Assembly (NCBI RefSeq): GCF_000550785.1
Contig: NZ_CP004350.1
Coordinates: forward strand, 476,009-540,008
Length of the DNA stretch: 64,000 nucleotides
Source: Corynebacterium casei LMG S-19264
Lineage (GTDB): Bacteria > Actinomycetota > Actinomycetes > Mycobacteriales > Mycobacteriaceae
Direction: 5' to 3'
A model generated the notes under the pieces. That model was not told where the DNA came from. It ran no database searches and worked only from the letters and a program-made list of their open reading frames with translations. The position numbers and the translations under genes are program-made. Below are positions 10,130 to 18,812 of this stretch, one piece after another. Positions within the stretch are counted from its first letter, which is position 1, and each line of letters starts with the position of its first letter.

Positions 10130-11764
10130 ATGAAGAAAATTGGTACTTGGCTTCGCCGTGCCTGGCACTGGCTCACCAGCATGCGCACCGCACTCGCATT
10201 GCTGTTCTTGCTCGCACTCGCTGCCATCCCCGGCTCGCTGCTGCCGCAGCGCGACTTGAATGAAACCAACGTCAATGAGTTCATCGCCTCCAACGGCCGC
10301 GTTGCAGAAATCTATGACAAGCTGCAGCTGTTTGATGTCTTCAACTCCACCTGGTTTACGGCCATCTTTGTGCTACTGACCATCTCCTTGGTGGGCTGCA
10401 TCATTCCGCGTTCCTGGGATCACTACAAGGCGTGGAAGACAGAACCAACTCGTGCGCCGCGCAACTTCAACCGCATGCAGATGCACGCGGAGGGTGAGAC
10501 TGAGCGCAGCTTTGATGAGATGTACGCGCAGGTGAAAACTAAGCTGAAGAAGTGGCGCGTTTCAGAATTTCAGCCGGAAGAAGACCGCGCGGGCGCTTTC
10601 GCGTTCTCCGCGGAGCGCGGTTATGGCCGTGAATTGGCGAACCTGATTTTCCACGTCTCTCTCGTGGCTGTCTTGGTCACCGTGGCCTTTGGCCGCCTGG
10701 TGTACTACGAAGGCCAGGTCATTGTGGTGACCAATACCGGCTCTTCCGATCTGGAGCAGTCCACAGAGTTCTGTAATACCTCGTTGTCTAACTATGACAG
10801 CTTCCGTGCAGGTGCTCTTTTCGATGGCACCGGGTTGCACGATTTCTGCTTCCAAGCCCATGACTTTGTGGGTGACTACCTGCCGAACGGCCAGGCAGAA
10901 ATGTTTACCTCCAACGTCTCCTATGCCGAGGGCGAAGACATCTTCACTGATCCTGAGACCTGGGATGACTATGAGCTGAAGGTCAACCACCCTCTGCGTA
11001 CGGACAACAACCGTATTTACCTGCAGGGTCACGGCTTTGCGCCAACCATTACGGTGGAGTGGCCCAATGGTGAAACCCGTACGCAGACCGTGCAGTTCCG
11101 CCCGGATGACCCAACCTTCTTCTTGTCTTCTGGTGTGATGCGCTTTGACCCACCAGCAGGCATGTACCCAGATTTGTATGAGCGTCGCCAAAATCAGTTG
11201 GCTATCCAGGGCCTGTTCGCGCCTACGGCTAGCTGGGATGGCGAGAACAATGAGTTGTTGACCTCCAGCTTCCCATCCATGATGGACCCTGCGATGGCGG
11301 TGGATATCTACCGTGGTGACGCTGGCCTGGATACCGGTACCGCGCAGTCCATCTTTGATTTGGACTCTTCACTGGTGCACTCGGGCCAGCTGCAGCGCAT
11401 TGACCGCGTCAATCTGACCATGGATGAATCGGTCACGCTTGATGATGGCACCACGGTGACCTTCAACGGCGCTAATGAGTTTGCCAACTTCCAGATTTCT
11501 TATGACCCAACCCAAAAGTGGGTCTTGGTTTCTGCGATGACGATGTTGATTTCCTTGGTCTTCTCGCTGGTGATTAAGCGCCGCCGCATTTGGATTCGCC
11601 TGCGCCCGCTTGGCGATGACAAGGGCACGTCCATTGAAATGGCCGGCCTAGCCCGCACGGACCGTGCTGGTTGGTCGGAAGAGTTTGATGAGCTCTACCG
11701 CGATCTTCTGGAACTTCCGGACCCCGATGAAGTCGAGGAAGACGCGCTATTTACCGAGGACTAA
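10130..11764 (+). CDS. resB: Cytochrome c maturation protein ResB
   Basis: Membrane component of the system II heme lyase (CcsB/ResB), which with CcsA exports heme and attaches it to apocytochrome c. It has 544 residues: N-terminal membrane helices at about 20-40 and 75-95, a third near 165-190, a large extracytoplasmic domain, and a last helix at about 460-480 before an acidic tail. AGGAG precedes the ATG. Actinobacterial bcc oxidase needs this system for its diheme cytochrome c1. Confidence 0.94.
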   Translation: MKKIGTWLRRAWHWLTSMRTALALLFLLALAAIPGSLLPQRDLNETNVNEFIASNGRVAEIYDKLQLFDVFNSTWFTAIFVLLTISLVGCIIPRSWDHYKAWKTEPTRAPRNFNRMQMHAEGETERSFDEMYAQVKTKLKKWRVSEFQPEEDRAGAFAFSAERGYGRELANLIFHVSLVAVLVTVAFGRLVYYEGQVIVVTNTGSSDLEQSTEFCNTSLSNYDSFRAGALFDGTGLHDFCFQAHDFVGDYLPNGQAEMFTSNVSYAEGEDIFTDPETWDDYELKVNHPLRTDNNRIYLQGHGFAPTITVEWPNGETRTQTVQFRPDDPTFFLSSGVMRFDPPAGMYPDLYERRQNQLAIQGLFAPTASWDGENNELLTSSFPSMMDPAMAVDIYRGDAGLDTGTAQSIFDLDSSLVHSGQLQRIDRVNLTMDESVTLDDGTTVTFNGANEFANFQISYDPTQKWVLVSAMTMLISLVFSLVIKRRRIWIRLRPLGDDKGTSIEMAGLARTDRAGWSEEFDELYRDLLELPDPDEVEEDALFTED

Positions 11765-11896
11765 TAGCCCTTGCACCATAATGATTCACAGCATCACACT
11801 AATCCTCCAAAAGTTGGTTTGGGATGAACAAAAGTAGTAGGGTGTTGTGCATATAAGCTGCTTTTTAGTGGTCTAACTCCGATAGGTAAGAAATTG

Positions 11897-12952
11897 ATGC
11901 CGGTTAATCAGAATCTATCCAACTTCTCAGACATTGCGTTTCAAACAGCATTTGTTGTTTATGCAGTCGCGTTGGTTTTGTCCCTCATTTATTACGGCCG
12001 TCTCAACGGCGTGATTGATGCCCGCCGTCAGCACTCCGAAGCAAAAGCCGCCGCGTCGAAGGCGAAGGCAACCGTTGCTGCGAACGGTTCTGCTGCTGGC
12101 AGCTCCGATATCGTCGAAGACGATGCTTCCGGCGTTGACTCCACGTCAAGGCCGATCGGTAATGGATCAGAGTCAGATATTGCTGCGCAGGAATCCAAGG
12201 TAGATCGCCTGGGCGGCATGACGCAGTCACTGTTGTGGGTGGCCCTGGTCTTGCACCTGGCATCGATTGTGTTGCGTGGCTTGGCGGTCAACCGCTTCCC
12301 GCTGGGCAATCTGTATGAGTACATGATGATGATTACCTTCGGTGCGATGTTGGCGGTCATGATCGCGATGCAGCGCAAGGAATGGCGCACCCTGTGGCCA
12401 TGGCTGTTGACCCCGATGTTGGCGTTGATGTTCTACGGCTCCACCAAGCTTTATGCTGAGTCCGCGCCAGTGGTACCAGCGCTGCAATCCTACTGGTTGC
12501 CAGTACATGTCACCATCGTCTCTCTAGGTGGTTCCTTAGGCATCGTCTCCGGTATCGCTTCTGTCCTGCACCTGCTGCGTCGCTCGCAGCCAAAGGGCCA
12601 GGAAAAGGGCTTCTTCGGCGCAATGGCAAAGCCACTGCCGTCAGAAAAGAAGCTGGACCAGATGGCCTACCGCGTTGCCGTGGTTACCCTGCCAACACTC
12701 GGTCTGGGTATTGTGCTTGGCGCTATTTGGGCGGAAGCCGCTTGGGGTCGTTTCTGGGGCTGGGACCCGAAGGAAACCGTGTCCTTTGCTACCTGGATTT
12801 TGTACGCTGCTTACCTGCACGCACGTGCGACACCATCCTGGGCGAAGTTTGCGCCGTGGATCAATATTGTTGCGTTGGCTACGATGATCTTTAATTTGTT
12901 CTTCATCAATATGGTGGTCTCTGGCCTCCATTCCTACGCTGGACTGAATTAA
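11897..12952 (+). CDS. ccsA: Cytochrome c maturation protein CcsA/ResC
   Basis: Heme-handling subunit of the system II cytochrome c synthetase, about 351 residues. The tryptophan-rich WWD-type motif WGRFWGWDPKE and flanking histidines are intact, and about eight membrane helices are predicted. An Ala/Ser-rich hydrophilic insert lies at about 35-90. I prefer the ATG at 11897; a TTG one codon earlier is also possible. A 130-base gap after resB may contain its own promoter. Confidence 0.94.
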   Translation: MPVNQNLSNFSDIAFQTAFVVYAVALVLSLIYYGRLNGVIDARRQHSEAKAAASKAKATVAANGSAAGSSDIVEDDASGVDSTSRPIGNGSESDIAAQESKVDRLGGMTQSLLWVALVLHLASIVLRGLAVNRFPLGNLYEYMMMITFGAMLAVMIAMQRKEWRTLWPWLLTPMLALMFYGSTKLYAESAPVVPALQSYWLPVHVTIVSLGGSLGIVSGIASVLHLLRRSQPKGQEKGFFGAMAKPLPSEKKLDQMAYRVAVVTLPTLGLGIVLGAIWAEAAWGRFWGWDPKETVSFATWILYAAYLHARATPSWAKFAPWINIVALATMIFNLFFINMVVSGLHSYAGLN

Positions 12953-12957
12953 CTTAC

Positions 12958-13218
12958 ATGGTCAATCCAACTCGCAATAAGCAAGGCAAGCCCGCAAGTG
13001 ACAACCACACGTTAGTTGAGCTCGGAAACGAGCTTGCGCAGCGCCGCCGTGAATGCGGCATCGTGCAGCAAGACCTCGCTAAAACGGTGGGTGTCTCGCG
13101 CTCCACGCTGCACACCATCGAGCATGGTGGGGAAGGCGTGCGCTGGGAGAAAGTCATTGCTGTCGCCCAGGCACTGAACTTCGACTTAGCTTTGGTGCCT
13201 AGAAAGTCTGGCGCTTAA
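12958..13218 (+). CDS. Small helix-turn-helix (XRE-type) regulator
   Basis: An 86-residue protein that is almost entirely one HTH_3 domain (about residues 18-75), with recognition region VGVSRSTLHTIEHGG. It resembles HipB-like antitoxins, but no HipA or toxin gene is adjacent. It starts 5 bases after the ccsA stop and is probably expressed with it. Its target is unknown. Confidence 0.85.
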   Translation: MVNPTRNKQGKPASDNHTLVELGNELAQRRRECGIVQQDLAKTVGVSRSTLHTIEHGGEGVRWEKVIAVAQALNFDLALVPRKSGA

Positions 13219-13265
13219 AAAGGTGCCTAGAAACAAGGCGCCTAGAAATCTGCAGATTAGCTGGC

Positions 13266-13562
13266 TTATTTTTCATCGCCGTCTAACTCATCCGGACTTG
13301 AATCCGGGTTCTTGGGTTCATCCAGGTTCTTCGGGTTGGTGCGGCGATTTTCTTCTTCAGCGCGCTCCCGAGCCCGGCGTTGTTTGAAGGCTTCTTTTTC
13401 GAGATTCCACAGGAAGTCTTCGTCATCATCAGGGCCTTTAATCTCACGCTTAGGTTGCTGCTGTACGGCCTGGGATTTGCGCTTCCAAGAGCTTGGACCA
13501 AAGGCTTTCCAGACCAAAATAACAGCAGCGATAATCAGTAGCAGTAATATTATCCGACCCAT
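13266..13562 (-). CDS. Small membrane-anchored hypothetical protein
   Basis: A 98-residue protein, MGRIILLLLIIAAVILVWKAF..., with one N-terminal membrane helix (about 3-19). A Lys/Arg/Glu-rich cytoplasmic part follows (helical about 45-70) and the tail is rich in Asp and Pro. I chose this start because the helix begins there; an ATG three codons upstream (MGCMGRI) is also possible. A longer frame would overlap the divergent DUF4229 gene region. No function is visible. Confidence 0.72.
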   Translation of the reverse strand: MGRIILLLLIIAAVILVWKAFGPSSWKRKSQAVQQQPKREIKGPDDDEDFLWNLEKEAFKQRRARERAEEENRRTNPKNLDEPKNPDSSPDELDGDEK

Positions 13563-13604
13563 ACAGCCCATGATACGGGGCGGGAATCTAAGGAGGTAAA
13601 CTAA

Positions 13605-13940
13605 GTGCCTGTGGATGATCAAGCACCAATTCCAGACCCAGAACTCCGCGCGAAATCGCGCCGCGCAGTTATCAAATACGGCCTCGCCCGCCTTGGCCTC
13701 TTTATCGGTCTAACCGTGGTCATTCAAACCCTGGCGGTGCTCATTGACGCACCAATCCCGCTGGTATTCACCGCACTATTGGCGTTGTTCGTAGCCCTGC
13801 CACTGTCGATGTTGATTTTCTCCAAGTGGCGCCTCGAAGCCACCGAGTCCATCGCGGAATACTCCCGTCAGCGCCAAGAGCACAAGGCGTGGGTTCAGCG
13901 TGAGCTTTCCGGCCGCGCCGACGGCGACGAAGATTACTAA
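13605..13940 (+). CDS. DUF4229 family membrane protein
   Basis: A 111-residue protein with two membrane helices (about 25-48 and 52-74) and a charged C-terminal tail rich in Arg/Glu, typical of actinobacterial DUF4229 proteins. It begins at GTG with AAGGAGG upstream. It is divergent from the small anchored protein and convergent with the esterase gene 4 bases downstream. Function unknown. Confidence 0.85.
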   Translation: MPVDDQAPIPDPELRAKSRRAVIKYGLARLGLFIGLTVVIQTLAVLIDAPIPLVFTALLALFVALPLSMLIFSKWRLEATESIAEYSRQRQEHKAWVQRELSGRADGDEDY

Positions 13941-13944
13941 CCTT

Positions 13945-15309
13945 TTAGCTTTCCAGCCTTCCAGCTTCAGGCTTCGCGCCTAAGTGCTCGAGCAGCGCTA
14001 CGCGCCACCACGCCCAGTCATGCCCGCCGTCATGGACATGCAGCTCGTGCTTAATATCTCGTGCCTTCAGCGCCATGGCTAGCATGTGCGCTTTGTTCAC
14101 CATCGCGCCTTCGCGTACGCCAACGTCAATGACAACGTGTTGGGGAAGTGCTTTGGCCTTTGCCTGGTAATACTGCTCCGTGAGCCAGCCATGCGTCGGC
14201 CGGGCCAAATCACGCGGCGTACTGCCTGGTTCGGGACTCCACCACAAAGACGGTGACTGCGCAATGATGGTGGAATATCGCTCCTGGTGGCGGATGCCGG
14301 CATACAGCGCCGAAAGCCCGCCGAGGGACTGCCCAGCAATGAGGTTGGCTGCTGGTGCAAGAACAATCCCGGCATCTTCTGCTTGCTGGCGAATCCAGTC
14401 CTCACCCGCGGTGCCCACATCTTCTAAGAACTCCGCATTGGCTTTTAACTGCTCCAAGCGGTGTTCATTATTGTGGTTAACAATGCCCAGCACCGCGACC
14501 GGCTCCATTCCATCACCCATCGCGTTTTCTAACGCGCGGGGGAGGTCGTGTTTAAAGAACCAGGTTTCGGCATCGAAAAGCGTAAGCAACCTGCACGGCT
14601 GTGCGTCAGGCTCTTCCTTACTTAAATGCGTGGGCAGGTAGGCGAAAATCTTCAGCCCAGAGTCCTCCAGGTAAGTGGTACGAACCTCACCACGCAGCTT
14701 TCTATCCCTGCCGTGCCAATGGTCTTGGGATGGTGCAAGCGGACCTGAGATAAGGGAAATGCCGCGGCCTTCCTCATCCACATCCAAATTGGTGGATAAA
14801 GAAACCCCAGACACTACTGCGCGGTCCGTACGCGGGTGCCGAGGCGGCCCCGGCTGGCGCGGTATCTCGGCGGCTTCATCATCGTCAGTGAGCAAACTGA
14901 AGCTATAGGCGCCGCAGTAGGTAGGGCTTAGCGGCAGCGTGCGCACCCAAATATCGGTGCCAGGTACGTGGCGCATTAACCCATAGTCGTAATTCTCTTT
15001 TTCCGTAATGCGGTTGAGATTGAGATGCACGCCGGTGACCTTGCGGGTTTCCAGGTCCAACTTCCAGTGGTATCTAGACAAATCAAAAAGCCGCACCGCG
15101 AAAGTAGCGGTGTTGGTTTTCTCATCAAATTCAGCAGAGCCTAAAGAGACACCCATCCACGCTCTGTCTAGTTCCAGCTCACCGCTTTTCGCCGCAGCCT
15201 TCAGCCTGCGCACCAGCTTGTTCTCAACAGTGGCAGCAATTGCTTCCGTACCCTTGCGGGACTTAGCGGTGGGCTTTTTCGCGCGCGGTACGCGGGGTTC
15301 TGCAGACAC
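13945..15309 (-). CDS. Fes-like (enterochelin esterase family) serine esterase
   Basis: A 454-residue protein. The N-terminal beta-rich Fes-type domain (about 40-200) precedes an esterase domain with the nucleophile elbow GQSLGGLSA at about 325, IAQSPSLWW after it, and the C-terminal His in GGHDWAWW. The family hydrolyses siderophore esters in the cytoplasm, and no signal peptide is seen here. No siderophore synthesis or uptake genes are in the window, so the substrate is not settled. A Lys/Arg-rich first 30 residues is unusual. It lies 34 bases downstream of the AEC gene. Confidence 0.85.
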   Translation of the reverse strand: MSAEPRVPRAKKPTAKSRKGTEAIAATVENKLVRRLKAAAKSGELELDRAWMGVSLGSAEFDEKTNTATFAVRLFDLSRYHWKLDLETRKVTGVHLNLNRITEKENYDYGLMRHVPGTDIWVRTLPLSPTYCGAYSFSLLTDDDEAAEIPRQPGPPRHPRTDRAVVSGVSLSTNLDVDEEGRGISLISGPLAPSQDHWHGRDRKLRGEVRTTYLEDSGLKIFAYLPTHLSKEEPDAQPCRLLTLFDAETWFFKHDLPRALENAMGDGMEPVAVLGIVNHNNEHRLEQLKANAEFLEDVGTAGEDWIRQQAEDAGIVLAPAANLIAGQSLGGLSALYAGIRHQERYSTIIAQSPSLWWSPEPGSTPRDLARPTHGWLTEQYYQAKAKALPQHVVIDVGVREGAMVNKAHMLAMALKARDIKHELHVHDGGHDWAWWRVALLEHLGAKPEAGRLES

Positions 15310-15342
15310 GAGGGTTTCCTTGGTGGGATACAGCGGGTGAAT

Positions 15343-16242
15343 CTATCGTCCAAACAGTAGCGCGATAAGCAGCATCACCGGAAGGGATGCGAATGTTGTG
15401 ATGAACACGGTGTCACGCGCGATGGTTTGTCCCCGTTCAAAGGTGGCGGCGAAGTTGTAGACGTTTTGCGCGGTGGGCAGCGCGCACAAGATGGTGCAGG
15501 CGTAGACCAGGTCGGCCTCTAAGCCCAGCAAGGTTGCCATGGCAAAGCCTGCCAGCGGCATGCCGACGAGCTTGAGTGCCGTGGCGGTAAGAACCGCAGG
15601 GCGAGACTTTGCATCGGAGAGTACGCCCGAACCGGAAATGGATGCACCAAAGCTCATCAGCACCATCGGAATGGACGCGCCTCCCAACAGCGCGATGGGT
15701 TCGGCCACAGGCGCTGGGACTTCCCAGCCCATAACGGCCACGATGAAACCAGCAATTGACGCCAGCACAACGGGGTTGAGTAGGCCAGTCTTGACCGCAC
15801 CCCAAAAAGAGCCGCCGCCGAGCATGCCCAGGATGACCGGGGTAAACACCATCATCTGAAGCAGCATGATGGGCACAACATGGGTGGCATCGCCAATGAC
15901 GTAGATGCTCACCGGCAGGCCAATATTGACGGAGTTGAAATAGCTTGCCGATGCCGCGCCGATTCCCACCCCAGCCGCGCCTTGGCGGAAGAAGAAAATG
16001 GCATAAACTACCGACACCAAAATCGTGGCCAAGCTGATAACCAGCGTGACCGGGGTGAGGAAGTTCTCTGGGTCGGAGGTGGAGACGGCATCGAAAAGCA
16101 ATGCTGGGGTAGCGGCATAGAAGGCCACCCGGTTGAACATCAACCGCTCTGAATTAGAGCGAATAACCTTGGTGCGCGCCAACATCCAGCCGGTAAAAAT
16201 GACGGCCAAGATGATGGTGAATCCGGTGATTACTCCCAGCAT
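15343..16242 (-). CDS. AEC family transporter
   Basis: A 299-residue auxin-efflux-carrier family permease with about ten membrane helices, including the internal GGASIPMVLMSFGASIS segment characteristic of the family. Bacterial members move malate, malonate and similar organic acids; the substrate here is unknown. Only 3 bases separate it from menA upstream, so they are co-transcribed. Confidence 0.88.
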   Translation of the reverse strand: MLGVITGFTIILAVIFTGWMLARTKVIRSNSERLMFNRVAFYAATPALLFDAVSTSDPENFLTPVTLVISLATILVSVVYAIFFFRQGAAGVGIGAASASYFNSVNIGLPVSIYVIGDATHVVPIMLLQMMVFTPVILGMLGGGSFWGAVKTGLLNPVVLASIAGFIVAVMGWEVPAPVAEPIALLGGASIPMVLMSFGASISGSGVLSDAKSRPAVLTATALKLVGMPLAGFAMATLLGLEADLVYACTILCALPTAQNVYNFAATFERGQTIARDTVFITTFASLPVMLLIALLFGR

Positions 16243-16245
16243 GGA

Positions 16246-17127
16246 CTACACCAGCGCTACAGCAAGAGCGGTGGTCACGGCCCATATCAACATGGCGCGG
16301 CCCGTTAGTCCCAGCACCGGAATGAGCTCCGGGCCGCGTGCCCCCTTATTGATAATGCGCACTGAGGTCAGCGCAAACGGAATGTACACCAGACCAATCA
16401 GCGCAGCCCAGGAACCAATGGCGATAAGCAGTGTGTACGCCACGGGCAGCGCCAGCAAAATGGTGAACAAGGTGCGGGAACGTCCGTCCCCCAGGCGCAC
16501 GGCCAAGGTGATCTTGCCGGTCTGTGAGTCTGAGGGAATGTCACGAATATTGTTGGCCAGGTTCACCGCGGCGCTCATACCGCCGATACCAAGTGCAAGC
16601 AGTAAGCCGGTAAAGGACAACGTGCCCGCCTGCGTGAACTGGGTGCCAAGTACTGCGACTAGGCCAAAGAACACAAAGACTGCGACTTCGCCCAGGCCGC
16701 GGTAGCCATAAGGGTTCTTGCCGCCGGTATAAAACCATGCGCCGGCGATACAGAGTGCGCCGATGAGGATGAACCACCATGCGCCAGCTGCCAGGGACAA
16801 CCAGATGCCGGCAACACCTGCGACGGCAAAGCATCCGAAAGCAGCGAACTTAACGTGCTGCGGCTTAGCCAGACCACCGCCGGTGAGACGCTGCGGCCCG
16901 GAGCGGTCATCATCAGTGCCGCGGATACCGTCGGAGTAATCATTGGCAAAGTTCACGCCAATAATTAGCGCCCAAGCCACAATGAGCGCCAGCAACGCTC
17001 GCCCGAAGTGGAACCCACCGATGGCTGCGGCAGCACCGCTACCAGCCAAGACAGGGGCGAATGCATTCGCCCAGGTGTGTGGGCGCGCGCCCTCGAGCCA
17101 ATTTTTAGCACTAGACATAGCGTCCAT
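16246..17127 (-). CDS. menA: 1,4-dihydroxy-2-naphthoate polyprenyltransferase
   Basis: Membrane prenyltransferase that joins a polyprenyl chain to 1,4-dihydroxy-2-naphthoate, giving demethylmenaquinone. It has 293 residues. Both Asp-rich prenyl-diphosphate motifs are present, NFANDYSDGIRGTDDD near residue 65 and NNIRDIPSD near 195, with about eight helices. It lies apart from the other men genes, first in an operon with the AEC transporter. Confidence 0.95.
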   Translation of the reverse strand: MDAMSSAKNWLEGARPHTWANAFAPVLAGSGAAAAIGGFHFGRALLALIVAWALIIGVNFANDYSDGIRGTDDDRSGPQRLTGGGLAKPQHVKFAAFGCFAVAGVAGIWLSLAAGAWWFILIGALCIAGAWFYTGGKNPYGYRGLGEVAVFVFFGLVAVLGTQFTQAGTLSFTGLLLALGIGGMSAAVNLANNIRDIPSDSQTGKITLAVRLGDGRSRTLFTILLALPVAYTLLIAIGSWAALIGLVYIPFALTSVRIINKGARGPELIPVLGLTGRAMLIWAVTTALAVALV

Positions 17128-17366
17128 TGTCTCACGATGTAAAAATCACCGCCGCAATGGCCAAATAGCAACAGTGGCGTAGGTGGCTTGGTTGCAAGGG
17201 GAGTTAAATTGCTAACTCAACTGGGGCAATTCGGTCTCTGAACTAGTTGAATTCCCACAAGAGGTCTACCGTTTGTTAGGACATAGCCGCCCCAAGACTT
17301 GAGTCATACCGATTGACTCCCAATCACCCTGCCCTTTTAGGCCCGTTCAAAGGAAGGCGCGTACCC

Positions 17367-18542
17367 ATGAGCACCTCCAACGCAACTGAAGCACGCTTCC
17401 CCATTGTTCCTTTGACAGCGATGAGCTTCGCGGCATTCGTCTACGTCACTTTTGAAATGTTTGCCGTGGGCCTTATTCGCCCCATGGCCCGTGACTTGGA
17501 TGTCTCTGAGTCACGCATTGGTTTGCTGATGACGGTCTATGCCTCAGTGGTCGCGATTGTGACAATCCCGGCGATGATGTGGCTCGCGCGTTTTAATAAG
17601 CGCACCATCTTCCTGATTACCCTGGGCTTTTTGGCCGCCGGCATTGTGATTCAGGCGCTGACCGTCAGTTACGCAATGCTGGCTGTCGGCCGCATCATCG
17701 CGGCGCTAACCCACGGTGTCTTCTGGGCGCTGGTGGGCCCGATGGCCGCGCGCATGTCACCGGGGAATACGGGCAAGGCCGTGGGTGTTGTCTCCGTCGG
17801 TTCCACAATGGCATTGGTGGTCGGATCGCCGCTGGCAACCTGGATTGGTGAGCTTATCGGCTGGCGTCCTGCGACCTGGCTGTTGGGCGTGCTGACTATC
17901 GCAGCCGTCGCAGTTCTGGTTCCAACCGTGCCGTCCTTGCCGCCGCTGCCCAAGGAAACCGCTGCAAAGGCTAAGAAGAAACTGCCGTGGGGCCTTATCT
18001 CCCTGGTGATTTTCTTGATGCTCGCGGTCACCGGTGTCTTCGCCGCCTACACTTACCTCGGCCTCATCATCGCGGAAACCGCCGGCGATGGCTTCGTTTC
18101 TGCTGGTCTCTTTGCATTCGGTGCGCTCGGGCTGGTGGGCGTTACCGTGGCAACCCGCACGGTGGATCGCCGCATGCTGCGCGGCAGTGTGCACACCACC
18201 ACGCTCTTTGTCATCGCCGCCATTTTGGGCCAGCTCGCCTTCGGCTTAGAAGGCGTGGTGTCCGTGGTCATCGTGTTCCTCGCTATCACCGTCTTTGGCG
18301 GCGCTTATGGCGCGTTGCCAACGCTGGGCACGACCATTTTCCTGCACGCGGCGCGTGATAACCCGGATGCAGCATCCTCGCTGTACGTGGTGACCTACCA
18401 GGTGGGTATCGCTTCCGGCGCGGCATTGGGTGCCTTGGCTGTCGATACCTCCTGGACCGCCGGCACCCTATGGATCATGGCCGGTCTGTCCCTGGCGTCC
18501 ACGCTGGTGCTCGCGCTCTGGTCGCGCCCACTACTGCGCTAG
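17367..18542 (+). CDS. Major facilitator superfamily exporter (AraJ/drug efflux type)
   Basis: A 391-residue transporter with twelve predicted helices and the DHA1-type loop between helices 2 and 3 (ARFNKRT). I chose the ATG at 17367 because AAAGGAAGG precedes it; an upstream frame extension lacks a good start signal. The gene is divergent from menA across 239 bases that hold no other gene. The substrate is unknown. Confidence 0.88.
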   Translation: MSTSNATEARFPIVPLTAMSFAAFVYVTFEMFAVGLIRPMARDLDVSESRIGLLMTVYASVVAIVTIPAMMWLARFNKRTIFLITLGFLAAGIVIQALTVSYAMLAVGRIIAALTHGVFWALVGPMAARMSPGNTGKAVGVVSVGSTMALVVGSPLATWIGELIGWRPATWLLGVLTIAAVAVLVPTVPSLPPLPKETAAKAKKKLPWGLISLVIFLMLAVTGVFAAYTYLGLIIAETAGDGFVSAGLFAFGALGLVGVTVATRTVDRRMLRGSVHTTTLFVIAAILGQLAFGLEGVVSVVIVFLAITVFGGAYGALPTLGTTIFLHAARDNPDAASSLYVVTYQVGIASGAALGALAVDTSWTAGTLWIMAGLSLASTLVLALWSRPLLR

Positions 18543-18579
18543 TACTACTGCGCTAGTGCTACTGGGCTAGCTGAACTAG

Positions 18580-18645
18580 ATGCGCTGCAAAGCGCATATT
18601 TTAGGCCACTTCCGCTCGCGAAAATCCCAGCAAGGGAAGTGGCCT
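18580..18645 (+). terminator. Two stem-loops after the MFS gene
   Basis: A 7-bp stem ATGCGCT/AGCGCAT with a 4-base loop (18580-18597) is followed by ATTTTA. A second repeat has arms AGGCCACTTCC (18603-18613) and GGAAGTGGCCT (18635-18645). Together they probably end MFS transcription. The rest of the gap to 18812 holds no gene that I can support. Confidence 0.55.
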
Positions 18646-18812
18646 TCGTTATTTATGTTCACTGTGAATCGTAGGCTTGCAAAGCTAGCAACAATGGTCA
18701 GCGCAAAATTCACAAATGTTCGCAGATCGTACTTCCTATTAGGCAATAGATTTGGCTATTCTTTTCGGATTAGAAACTACTCTCGACTCAAAGAGAAGCT
18801 AGGCGATACTTC

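Noticed and set aside
13563..13622. N-terminal extension of the small anchored protein
   Set aside because: The extension lacks a ribosome site and would overlap the start of the divergent DUF4229 gene; the membrane helix begins at the shorter start.
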